A stretch of 18,038 nt of DNA from Bacillota bacterium (GTDB taxonomy: Bacteria; Bacillota_I; Bacilli_A; RF39; UBA660). Each line of letters starts with the position of its first letter. The stretch's first letter is position 1. Below the pieces are notes generated by a model. That model ran no database searches and was not told the DNA's origin. It worked only from the letters and a program-made list of their open reading frames with translations. This document shows positions 7,004 to 13,925 of the stretch, in pieces. A program made the position numbers and the translations under genes. The DNA lies in contig JAEYYH010000022.1 in NCBI GenBank assembly GCA_023430885.1, positions 1-18,038 of the forward strand, written 5' to 3'.

Positions 7004-7217
7004 TATTTGTGATAAATGCAAAGCATTCAATCATTTAACTATTTTAAAAAAGTTAAATGAAGTTTATCCAGACGCAAGTTATGAAATAGGATGTAATAAT
7101 ATGTGTGGTATAGGTAGATCAAAAGTAGTCGTTATTTTTAATAATAAAGCTATAATTGCAAATACTGAAGATGAAATTATTTACAAAATAAAGCAAGTTA
7201 ATAATGATGCGAACTAA
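6993..7217 (+). CDS. Small Cys-containing protein, DUF1450-like
   Basis: 74 residues. CDKC at 6-9 and GCNNMCGIG at 33-41 are followed by VVVIFNNKAIIANTEDEIIYKI. This resembles the DUF1450/YuzB pattern (GCL.YCGIC, then a VNGEVV strand and a TPEELVEKI helix), a thioredoxin-like ferredoxin fold. The spacing C-x2-C-x24-C-x3-C could bind an Fe-S cluster or zinc. The last Cys of the family GIC is Gly here. It overlaps pduL by 11 nt and has no binding site of its own, so it is translated by coupling. Function is unknown. Confidence 0.65.
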   Translation: MKFSICDKCKAFNHLTILKKLNEVYPDASYEIGCNNMCGIGRSKVVVIFNNKAIIANTEDEIIYKIKQVNNDAN

Positions 7218-7246
7218 AATAGTTCGTAATTAACTTGCTTTTTTAT
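7191..7246. terminator. Two-stem terminator after the pduL operon, likely bidirectional
   Basis: The outer stem pairs AAGCAAGTTAAT (7191-7202) with ATTAACTTGCTT (7229-7240). The inner stem pairs CGAACTA (7210-7216) with TAGTTCG (7220-7226). A T run follows to 7244. The left arm is inside the 3' end of the small Cys protein gene. A-rich sequence on the left would also serve the convergent PBP gene. Confidence 0.88.
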
Positions 7247-7265
7247 TGCAATAAACCAATACCAA

Positions 7266-9218
7266 TTATTCTTCCTTGATTGTAGGAATTAAGTCATCTA
7301 ATTCAGTTTCATTTATACTTGGTTCAGTTCCTTTTATGTAGTATAACATTGCTGATTTTTGATCTGACGATGTAACAATTTCGCCAGTAATTGGATTAAC
7401 AAGAGAGCCAACAACATTACTAGGCATATCATACCATGTAGCTTCTTTATCACTGAAATATGATTCAATAGTATCAGCCCATATATTTTTAATATCACTA
7501 CTAACATTAGAAGGAATATCACTGTTGTCATCATAACCAGCCCACACCCCCATAACTATATTACTGTTATAGCCAAATACTAGTGCATCTGAATCTGTCG
7601 AACCTGTTTTCATAGAGTATTTATTAGTTAGTTTTGCTGCAATGTTTAAGCATGTTGGATAATTATAATCAACAAAACTTGAAGAGTAGCAGTTAGATAA
7701 TAATTCATTAACAATATATACTATACTTTTACTTAAAACAGCTTCTTTAGTTTCACTATATTCATATAAAATATTTCCGTTAGCATCTTCAACTTTTTCT
7801 ATTAAATGTGGAGTTATTTTATATCCATAACTAGCAAGTGTAGAATATGCAGTTATCATTTCGGTTAAGTTTATATTGGCTGTTCCTAAAGCTAAAGATG
7901 GTATTTCTTGTAAATCACTAGTTATGCCAACTCGTTTAAGTGTATTAACGAGGGTCTCTTCACCTAAAAAAAGATGCGTTTTTACTGCAAATACATTATC
8001 AGAGTATGCCAGAGCAGCAGCTAGTGTTATTTCTTTATTAGGATATATTTCACCAAAATTACTAGGGCTATATGTTTTATCGTTGGAAAAAACAAAAGTG
8101 GTTTTAGAACTGTTAAAAGTTGTAGAAGCAGTAAATCCATTTTCAATTGCTGCGTAGTACAAAAATGGTTTAAATGTTGAACCAACTTGTCTTTTTGCAG
8201 ATATTGCTCTATTATATTCACTTTTTGAATAATCAGTACCACCAACCAGAGCAAGTATTTTTCCATCATTTGGATCAGCTATAATACTAGCAACTTGCAG
8301 TTTCTCATCGGTAATATAGGTATCAATATATTTTTCTAACTCCATTTGTAAGTTTAAATCTAAATTTGTATATATTTTTAAACCTCCTGTGTCAATCAAA
8401 GAATCAGGTATAGTATCAATTTTTTTTAATTCTGCCATAACAGCATCTTGATAATACATAAGTGTACTAGAATCATTTGATTTTAATTTGCCAATATAGG
8501 TTAATTCCTCATCATAAGCATTGTTTTGTTCTTCTTCGGTTATATACTTATTTTTCACCATGGATTTCAAAATTGTAAGTTGTCTACTTTTGGCATTATC
8601 AATATTAGTAATTGGGGAATAATAACTAGGAGATTTAGGAATCCCTGCTAACATAGATGCCTGAGCTAATGATAGTTCGCTTGCACTAATACCAAAATAA
8701 TAATAACTAGCATTTTCAATTCCATAAACACCACCATAATTTATAGTGTTTAAATAACCTTCTAATATTTCGTCTTTGCTATAATGAGTTTCTAAATTAA
8801 TTGTTAACCATGCCTCTTCAATTTTTCTTCCCCAGGTTTTGTCAAAATCTAAAAATAAATTTTTAGCATATTGCTGTGATATTGTAGATGCACCTTGACT
8901 ATTTTTACCATTTTTTGCATTTACATATAAAGCTTTTAAAATCCTTAAATAATCAAATCCAATATGATTATAAAAGTTTTTATCTTCTATCGAGATAGTA
9001 GCATTTATTAGATTGTCTGATATTTCACTTAAATCTATCCAATTATTATTATATCCAGAGAATATTTCCCCGGAACTATCATACATTGAATAACTATTAG
9101 CCGATTCTATATTTAATTTGTTACTCATTTTTGCATATACATATATTCCAATATAGATAATAATTAAAAATAGAATTAGTATAATTCCAAATTTTATTAG
9201 TTTTTTTACTATTTTCAT
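7266..9218 (-). CDS. Class A penicillin-binding protein (glycosyltransferase-transpeptidase)
   Basis: 650 residues. It polymerises lipid II into glycan and cross-links peptides on the outer membrane face. A membrane helix lies at about 9-29. The glycosyltransferase (GT51) has SIEDKNFYNHIGFD with catalytic Glu78, GASTISQQYAKN at 109-120, RKIEEAW and EGYLNTINYG. The transpeptidase has STFK with Ser347, SDN at 406-408, and KTGS at 537-540. All catalytic motifs are intact. There is no PASTA or long C-terminal extension. ATG 9218 follows AAGGTGATG. It is divergent from DUF1934-argS. As I recall, Bacillus relatives carry the sporulation PBP pbpG near ywiB-argS, so a PbpF/PbpG-like role is possible but not shown. 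Confidence 0.95.
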   Translation of the reverse strand: MKIVKKLIKFGIILILFLIIIYIGIYVYAKMSNKLNIESANSYSMYDSSGEIFSGYNNNWIDLSEISDNLINATISIEDKNFYNHIGFDYLRILKALYVNAKNGKNSQGASTISQQYAKNLFLDFDKTWGRKIEEAWLTINLETHYSKDEILEGYLNTINYGGVYGIENASYYYFGISASELSLAQASMLAGIPKSPSYYSPITNIDNAKSRQLTILKSMVKNKYITEEEQNNAYDEELTYIGKLKSNDSSTLMYYQDAVMAELKKIDTIPDSLIDTGGLKIYTNLDLNLQMELEKYIDTYITDEKLQVASIIADPNDGKILALVGGTDYSKSEYNRAISAKRQVGSTFKPFLYYAAIENGFTASTTFNSSKTTFVFSNDKTYSPSNFGEIYPNKEITLAAALAYSDNVFAVKTHLFLGEETLVNTLKRVGITSDLQEIPSLALGTANINLTEMITAYSTLASYGYKITPHLIEKVEDANGNILYEYSETKEAVLSKSIVYIVNELLSNCYSSSFVDYNYPTCLNIAAKLTNKYSMKTGSTDSDALVFGYNSNIVMGVWAGYDDNSDIPSNVSSDIKNIWADTIESYFSDKEATWYDMPSNVVGSLVNPITGEIVTSSDQKSAMLYYIKGTEPSINETELDDLIPTIKEE

Positions 9219-9288
9219 ATCATCACCTTACCTTTATTTAGTATTGCTTAAAAAAGTCAAAATATAAGTGCAATTTAGTGAAAGATAT

Positions 9289-9296
9289 GCTATAAT
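9289..9296 (+). promoter_or_regulatory. Extended -10 promoter of DUF1934-argS
   Basis: TATGC-TATAAT with TATAAT at 9291-9296 and the TG element at 9288-9289. The -35 region is poor. It lies 49 nt before the DUF1934 start. Confidence 0.6.
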
Positions 9297-9344
9297 TACA
9301 AACAAGAGAAACAGATGTATTTTAAATAGAAATATGGTGATAAT

Positions 9345-9716
9345 ATGGCAAAAATCAACTTAAGAACTAGTTTACATAATAAAACAGAAAACAAATTTTT
9401 TAATAATGAAGTAAATGCTATTTTAGACAGCAAAGAAACTATAAAATACTTAGATAGAAATGTAACTGTATCAATAGAAAAAAAAGAAAATGGTATTAAT
9501 ATAATTCGGCGATCAGATGATTATGAAATCCATTTGCCACTTGAAAAAGGCAAAAAAACGAAAGGATTTTATAATGTTAAACAATTAGGAATTTTAAATA
9601 TGGAAGTAGAGACAACTGATTTAATAATTGGAGATAGTACTCTTGAAGTAGAGTATAAAATGATATTAGATGGTGAATCAGTTTCTGAATTTAAATTCTA
9701 TATAGAATATATATAA
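9345..9716 (+). CDS. DUF1934 (YwiB-like) beta-barrel protein
   Basis: 123 residues, the usual size of DUF1934 proteins, which have a calycin-like beta-barrel. Alternating strands such as IEYKMILDGESVSEFKFYIEY at the C-terminus and the central GILNMEVETTDLIIG fit the family. The strongest support is the position immediately before argS (15 nt), the same as ywiB-argS in Bacillus. ATG 9345 follows ATGGTGAT. The function is not known; co-transcription with argS is likely. Confidence 0.82.
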   Translation: MAKINLRTSLHNKTENKFFNNEVNAILDSKETIKYLDRNVTVSIEKKENGINIIRRSDDYEIHLPLEKGKKTKGFYNVKQLGILNMEVETTDLIIGDSTLEVEYKMILDGESVSEFKFYIEYI

Positions 9717-9731
9717 GTAGGAGAGAAAAAC

Positions 9732-11432
9732 ATGATAATAGAAAAATTAGAAAAAATAATTAAAGAATCATTTAATAAAGCTGGATATGATATTGAAAGT
9801 ATTAAAGTAATAAAATCAAATCGTCCTGATTTATGTGATTATCAATGTGACGATGTATTTAAATTAACAAAAGTATATCATCAAAGCCCTATTCAAATAG
9901 GTGAAAAAATAGTTGAAGAGTTAAACAATTATGAGAACTTTGATGATTATTTTGATAAAATTGAATTTGTTAAACCAGGATTTATTAATATTACTGTAAG
10001 TAATACGTTTATAAATAAATATTTAAAAGAAATGACTAATGATATTAAAACAATTTTAAACATACCAAACAAGAAAGAAACATTTGTTGTTGATTTTGGC
10101 GGTGCCAATGTAGCAAAGCCTCTTCATGTTGGGCATATGAGAACAATTTTAGTTGGTGAGAGTGTATCTAGAATAATTAGATTCTTTGGTCATAAAACCA
10201 TTGGTGATGTTCATCTAGGTGATTATGGATTGCAAATTGGTCAAGTTATTTATGGAATATTAAGAGACGGCAAAACATCACAAGATATAGATATAAAATA
10301 TCTTGATAAAATTTATCCTGAAATGAGTGGAATCTGTAAAGAAAATGAACAAATTAAAGCAGAATGCGCAGAGATAACAAAGCAACTTCAAGACGGTAAT
10401 GAACAATATACAGAATTATGGAAAAGAATTCTTGAAATTTCAATACAAGATATTAAGAAAAATTATGATTATTTAGGAGCTAATTTTGACCTTTGGTTAG
10501 GTGAAAGTGATTCATATAAATATTTAGATGAATTAGAAAAACAATTCAATAATAAGGGAATTCTAAGTGAAAGTGAAGGAGCGATTATTGTAAATGTTTC
10601 TAAACCAGAAGATAAAAAAGAAATTCCACCACTTTTATTTAAGAAAAGTAATGGTGCTTATTTATATGCATCAACTGACTTAGCCACTATTCTTCAGAGA
10701 AAAGAAGATTTTAATCCAGATCATATTTTGTACGTAGTTGATAGTAGACAGGCCTTACACTTTGAACAAGTGTTTAGAGCTAGCGATTTGGGTGGATTGA
10801 TGCCATATAGTAGTTTAGAACATTTAGGCTATGGAACAGTTAATGGCGAAGATGGAAAACCATATAAAACAAGAAATGGTGACAATCCTAAATTAGAGGG
10901 TCTATTTGAAACAGCAAGAGAAATATTTATTAGTAAAAAAGAAAGTAATAAAGAAATGTCTCGTGAAGATGTAGATAAAATTGTTAATTCTATTTTGAAA
11001 TTTGCAGATTTACAAAATTCTCGTGATAAAGATTACATTTTTGATTTAAATAAATTCTCAGATGTATCAGGAAAAACTGGACCATACATTTTATACACTT
11101 ATTTAAGAATTAATAAGATATTAAAAGAGGAAAATTTTGATTTAACTTTAACAAATAACATATATAATAAATTTGATCGTGATTTAAGAATCAAAATGTT
11201 AGATTATATAGATGCAGTTAATTCAGCCTTTTATGAAAGAAAACCAAATTATATTGCAGAGTATGTATATAATTTGTGCGTAGCATGTAATGTCTTTTAT
11301 CAAAATAATCATATTGCTAATATGGAAGATAAAATCAACAAAAATGATTGGTTGTTTATCTTAAGCATATCTAACAAAATAATCAAAGAAATGCTTTACT
11401 TATTAGGTATTGAAATACCTTCTATGATGTAG
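9732..11432 (+). CDS. argS: Arginyl-tRNA synthetase
   Basis: 566 residues, full length. It charges tRNA-Arg with arginine and, unusually for the enzyme group, needs the tRNA for activation. The N-terminal additional domain spans about 1-110. The class I signature DFGGANVAKPLHVGHMRT has HVGH at 132-135. GDVHLGDYGLQIGQ is conserved at 158-171. The KMSK-equivalent loop is KTRNGD at 379-384. The C-terminal DALR anticodon-binding domain contains GKTGPYILYTYLRINKI and ends EMLYLLGIEIPSMM. ATG 9732 follows GTAGGAGAG. No terminator is visible between it and rpoE, so some readthrough is possible. Confidence 0.97.
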   Translation: MIIEKLEKIIKESFNKAGYDIESIKVIKSNRPDLCDYQCDDVFKLTKVYHQSPIQIGEKIVEELNNYENFDDYFDKIEFVKPGFINITVSNTFINKYLKEMTNDIKTILNIPNKKETFVVDFGGANVAKPLHVGHMRTILVGESVSRIIRFFGHKTIGDVHLGDYGLQIGQVIYGILRDGKTSQDIDIKYLDKIYPEMSGICKENEQIKAECAEITKQLQDGNEQYTELWKRILEISIQDIKKNYDYLGANFDLWLGESDSYKYLDELEKQFNNKGILSESEGAIIVNVSKPEDKKEIPPLLFKKSNGAYLYASTDLATILQRKEDFNPDHILYVVDSRQALHFEQVFRASDLGGLMPYSSLEHLGYGTVNGEDGKPYKTRNGDNPKLEGLFETAREIFISKKESNKEMSREDVDKIVNSILKFADLQNSRDKDYIFDLNKFSDVSGKTGPYILYTYLRINKILKEENFDLTLTNNIYNKFDRDLRIKMLDYIDAVNSAFYERKPNYIAEYVYNLCVACNVFYQNNHIANMEDKINKNDWLFILSISNKIIKEMLYLLGIEIPSMM

Positions 11433-11481
11433 TGGTATTTATTTAGAAATAATGCATATTATATAACTGTCAAAAAAAGTA

Positions 11482-11509
11482 TTGACACACATGAAAAATG
11501 TGGTAGAAT
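11482..11509 (+). promoter_or_regulatory. rpoE sigma-A promoter
   Basis: TTGACA (11482-11487), 16-nt spacer, TAGAAT (11504-11509) preceded by TGG. A short inverted repeat CACAT-gaaaa-ATGTG lies in the spacer. Confidence 0.82.
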
Positions 11510-11541
11510 TAAATCTGGCGTATATATTGTAGGAGGATTTT

Positions 11542-11985
11542 ATGAAAATAGAAGATATGACAAAAGCAGAGTTAGAATTACTTTCTAATTGTGATTTAAC
11601 AGCTTTATTATTAAAAGAAAATAATAAGCCAATGAACACATTAAGTATATTTAAAAAAATATGTTCTTTATTAGGATATACTGAACAAGAATATACTGAC
11701 AAAATTGGCGAATTCTATACTTCTTTAACTACAGATAAAAGATTTATTTTATTAGATACAGTTGAATGGGATTTAAGAGATAATCACGCTGTCAAAATTA
11801 GCATAGATGATGACGATGAAGAAGAAATTGAAATAGATGATTTTGAAGAAGAGGATGAAGAAGCAGAAGTAGAAGATGAAACTACTGATGTTGAAGAACC
11901 ACTTGAAGATGAAGATTTAGATCTTGATGACGATGAAGATATGGATGATTTGGCAATAGTAGACGAAGAGGAAATTGACATATAA
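11542..11985 (+). CDS. rpoE: RNA polymerase delta subunit
   Basis: 147 residues. Delta binds core RNA polymerase of Firmicutes, speeds recycling and promoter discrimination. Residues 1 to about 85 form the HARE-HTH domain (TKAELELLSNCDLTALLLKENNKP, SIFKKICSLLGYTEQEY, FYTSLTTDKRFILLDTVEWDLRDN). Residues 88-147 are almost entirely Asp/Glu, the disordered polyanionic tail of the family. ATG 11542 follows TAGGAGGA. The gene has its own promoter and a terminator shared with the convergent lipoprotein gene. The argS-rpoE neighbourhood is common in Bacilli. Confidence 0.96.
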   Translation: MKIEDMTKAELELLSNCDLTALLLKENNKPMNTLSIFKKICSLLGYTEQEYTDKIGEFYTSLTTDKRFILLDTVEWDLRDNHAVKISIDDDDEEEIEIDDFEEEDEEAEVEDETTDVEEPLEDEDLDLDDDEDMDDLAIVDEEEIDI

Positions 11986-12010
11986 AAAAACTAGATTATT
12001 CTAGTTTTTT
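11984..12010. terminator. Bidirectional terminator between rpoE and the lipoprotein gene
   Basis: AAAAAAACTAGA (11984-11995), loop TTAT, TCTAGTTTTTT (12000-12010). It overlaps the rpoE stop and abuts the stop of the minus-strand gene at 12011-12013. Confidence 0.9.
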
Positions 12011-12724
12011 TTATGATTTGAATGGGCTATAAAAATTGATTTCTCCTGTTTTGCCATTGTATGTAGGCATATACATAAAACCGACACCATATTTATTAAC
12101 AATTTTTATTAACATTTTTGGAACTGTTTCAGAAGGTGTGGTTTTGACTATAATTTTCTTATCGATGTTTTTTGCTTCATAAATTGTATCTCCTGAAATA
12201 ATATTACCTGCTTCATCAAGCTCACTTTTATATATAAAGACTGATTTTACTTCTTCATTGAGTTCAATTATTATTGATTCATTGGTATTTTCATAATTCA
12301 CTATAATTCCATCGTTTTTTGTATAATTATTGTTAAAAGTTATTTTAAAGTTTTCTTTAGTATAATCATTGTAAAGTTCTTCTAAGTCTGCTTGAATTTT
12401 ATTTGACTTGCCACATAAATAACTACCACTGGCTGAATCTATAGTTTTATAACATATATTATCATTCACAAATATAAACTCATATTTTAAACTGTCAGTT
12501 TCTATAATTAGTGGACTTGCGTCTTCTTTTAATACATCAATTGCTGATTTAGTGTCAAAGTTAACTTTGTTGATTTTATCAACAATATTAAGCATATCGT
12601 CTTCTAACAAAGTGACACTTTTATAGTTTACACTAGCAACATTATTAAGTAATATACTACTTTTTGTGCATCCTGTTAGTACAAAAAGCAAAATAAAAAA
12701 ACTTAATATTAAATTCTTTTTCAT
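12011..12724 (-). CDS. Putative lipoprotein, unknown function
   Basis: 237 residues. A type II signal peptide MKKNLILSFFILLFVLTGC gives a lipobox with Cys19, so the mature protein should be anchored to the outer face of the membrane. I do not recognise a family. The rest is a mixed alpha/beta soluble domain with two later cysteines near residues 92 and 103. Start ATG 12724 is chosen over an in-frame GTG at 12733 because TAGGTGAT lies just upstream of the ATG and overlaps that GTG. It is divergent from the cotJ operon over 88 nt, which raises the possibility of a sporulation or germination role, but that is only context. Confidence 0.8.
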   Translation of the reverse strand: MKKNLILSFFILLFVLTGCTKSSILLNNVASVNYKSVTLLEDDMLNIVDKINKVNFDTKSAIDVLKEDASPLIIETDSLKYEFIFVNDNICYKTIDSASGSYLCGKSNKIQADLEELYNDYTKENFKITFNNNYTKNDGIIVNYENTNESIIIELNEEVKSVFIYKSELDEAGNIISGDTIYEAKNIDKKIIVKTTPSETVPKMLIKIVNKYGVGFMYMPTYNGKTGEINFYSPFKS

Positions 12725-12741
12725 ATAAATCACCTAGTATG

Positions 12742-12750
12742 ATTATAACA
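12742..12750 (-). promoter_or_regulatory. Extended -10 promoter of the lipoprotein gene
   Basis: Read on the minus strand, TGTTATAAT (12750-12742) is an extended -10 about 20 nt before the start codon. A TTGGTA at 12772-12767 is a weak -35 with a long 19-nt spacer. Confidence 0.5.
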
Positions 12751-12767
12751 TAATTTAATTAGCCTAT

Positions 12768-12794
12768 ACCAAAAATATAGTTATTCATACTATA
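12768..12794 (+). promoter_or_regulatory. Mother-cell (sigma-E/sigma-K type) promoter of cotJ
   Basis: AC (12768-12769), 16 nt, then CATACTATA (12786-12794) matches the recalled sigma-K pattern AC-N16/17-CATANNNTA, and the -10 is also close to sigma-E CATACANT. Bacillus cotJ is a sigma-E operon. Transcription would start near 12798, giving a leader of about 15 nt. Confidence 0.6.
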
Positions 12795-12825
12795 AAATGA
12801 GGGGGAAATAGTATGAATAACTATA
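12776..12825. repeat. Perfect 18-bp inverted repeat spanning cotJ -10 box and start codon
   Basis: TATAGTTATTCATACTAT (12776-12793) and its exact complement (12808-12825) are separated by 14 nt (AAAATGAGGGGGAA) that contains the ribosome binding site. The left arm includes the CATACTAT -10 box; the right arm includes the ATG at 12813 and the next codons. Confidence 0.95.
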
Positions 12826-13247
12826 GAGACTACTATAATTATGTAAACAATAATTATAATCAACCTAATTACAATCAACAAACTGAAAAATTAAATGAAT
12901 TATATGATCCATACCAAGGATTTATAAGGGGAAACTTATTTCCAGATTTATATAACTCATATCGCGTTAACAATCCTATAGATATTAATCCAAGTAATGA
13001 ACAAGCAGAAATATTAACAAATATAGATTCACTTGAATTTGCAATGCAAGATTTAAATTTATATCTAGATTTAAATCCAAATGATAGTAAAATGATCGAA
13101 TTATACAATTACTATTTAAAACAATATAAGGATTTTATGAATGTTTATCAAAATAAGTATGGACCAATATTACTAGATAGTGATTCTCTAAAAGGAAACA
13201 GATGGGATTGGATTAACTCACCATGGCCTTGGGAGGTAAATAAATAA
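12813..13247 (+). CDS. cotJB: CotJA-CotJB fusion, spore coat protein
   Basis: 144 residues. In Bacillus, CotJA and CotJB are separate proteins of about 80-90 residues that enter the coat together with CotJC. Here a Tyr/Asn-rich tail (1-30) is followed by a CotJA-like segment at 32-51 with DPYQGFIRGNLFPDLYNSYR. The CotJB domain follows at about 60-142, with LEFAMQDLNLYLDLNPNDS, YGPILLDSDS and WDWINSPWPWE. No stop or frameshift separates the two parts. ATG 12813 follows GAGGGGG. The stop overlaps the cotJC start by one base (TAATG), so the pair is translationally coupled. Confidence 0.88.
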   Translation: MNNYRDYYNYVNNNYNQPNYNQQTEKLNELYDPYQGFIRGNLFPDLYNSYRVNNPIDINPSNEQAEILTNIDSLEFAMQDLNLYLDLNPNDSKMIELYNYYLKQYKDFMNVYQNKYGPILLDSDSLKGNRWDWINSPWPWEVNK

Positions 13248-13804
13248 TGTGGAAATATGAAAAAAAATTAGCATATCCTGTTAATATTAGAAATAAAGAT
13301 TTAAAAATGGCAAAATTTTTATTAGCACAATATGGTGGACCAGATTCAGAACTTAGTGCTGCACTACAATATTTAAATCAAAGATATACAATGCCTGACG
13401 ATAAAGGAAAAGCGCTTCTTACTGATATAGCAACTGAAGAATTTGGACATGTTGAAATGATTGCGACAATGATATGTCAACTTACAAAAGATGCAACACC
13501 AGATGAAATGAAAAAGTATGGTTTAGGTGAAATGTTTACTATGCATGATAACTCACCATTTCCAGTAAGTCCATCAGGTGAACCATTTACTACTGCATAT
13601 ATTGCCACAACTGGGGATTATATAGCTGACTTGGAAAGTAACATGGCTTCTGAACAGAGAGCAAGGGCTACTTATGAACATCTTATTGATCTAACAAATG
13701 ATATTGATTTAATAGCGCCACTTTTATATTTAAGACAAAGAGAAGTAATGCATTATCAAAGATTTAAAGAATTAAGAAATTATTATTTGGAAAAGAAGAT
13801 TTAG
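13247..13804 (+). CDS. cotJC: CotJC, manganese-catalase-like spore coat protein
   Basis: 185 residues. CotJC belongs to the dimanganese catalase family and is part of the spore coat. The ferritin-like four-helix core has the expected metal ligands: Glu35, Glu65 and His68 in ATEEFGHVEM, Glu136 in NMASEQRAR and His169 in REVMHYQRF. The 33-residue gap between the last two equals that of true Mn catalases, so the dimetal site looks intact and peroxide breakdown is plausible. It is shorter than lactobacillar Mn catalase because the C-terminal extension is absent, as in Bacillus CotJC. ATG 13247 follows GGGAGG within the end of the fusion gene. Confidence 0.95.
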   Translation: MWKYEKKLAYPVNIRNKDLKMAKFLLAQYGGPDSELSAALQYLNQRYTMPDDKGKALLTDIATEEFGHVEMIATMICQLTKDATPDEMKKYGLGEMFTMHDNSPFPVSPSGEPFTTAYIATTGDYIADLESNMASEQRARATYEHLIDLTNDIDLIAPLLYLRQREVMHYQRFKELRNYYLEKKI

Positions 13805-13828
13805 TGTAATTAAATCTTTTTTTTTTTT
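13796..13828 (+). terminator. cotJ operon terminator
   Basis: AAGATTTA (13796-13803), 7-nt loop, TAAATCTT (13811-13818), then a long T run to 13828. The left arm overlaps the cotJC stop. Confidence 0.9.
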
Positions 13829-13839
13829 AATAAATAGGG

Positions 13840-13845
13840 TATAAT
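13840..13845 (+). promoter_or_regulatory. Possible -10 box for the 996-residue gene
   Basis: TATAAT at 13840-13845, just after the cotJ terminator; the -35 region falls in the T run and is not recognisable. This would give a leader of about 75 nt. A weaker alternative is TTGAAT (13868-13873) with TAAATT at 13891-13896, spacer 17. Confidence 0.35.
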
Positions 13846-13925
13846 GATTATAAGTAAAGATAGAAGATTGAATATTAGATTATAGTAGAGTAAATTTTCT
13901 TTTATTTAAATTAAGGGGTAAGAAA

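Noticed and set aside
6428..7217. Bacterial microcompartment locus around pduL
   Set aside because: No shell proteins, no diol dehydratase genes and no encapsulation peptide.
11784..11981. Serine-rich open frame on the minus strand
   Set aside because: It is the complement of the Asp/Glu codons of the RNA polymerase delta tail.
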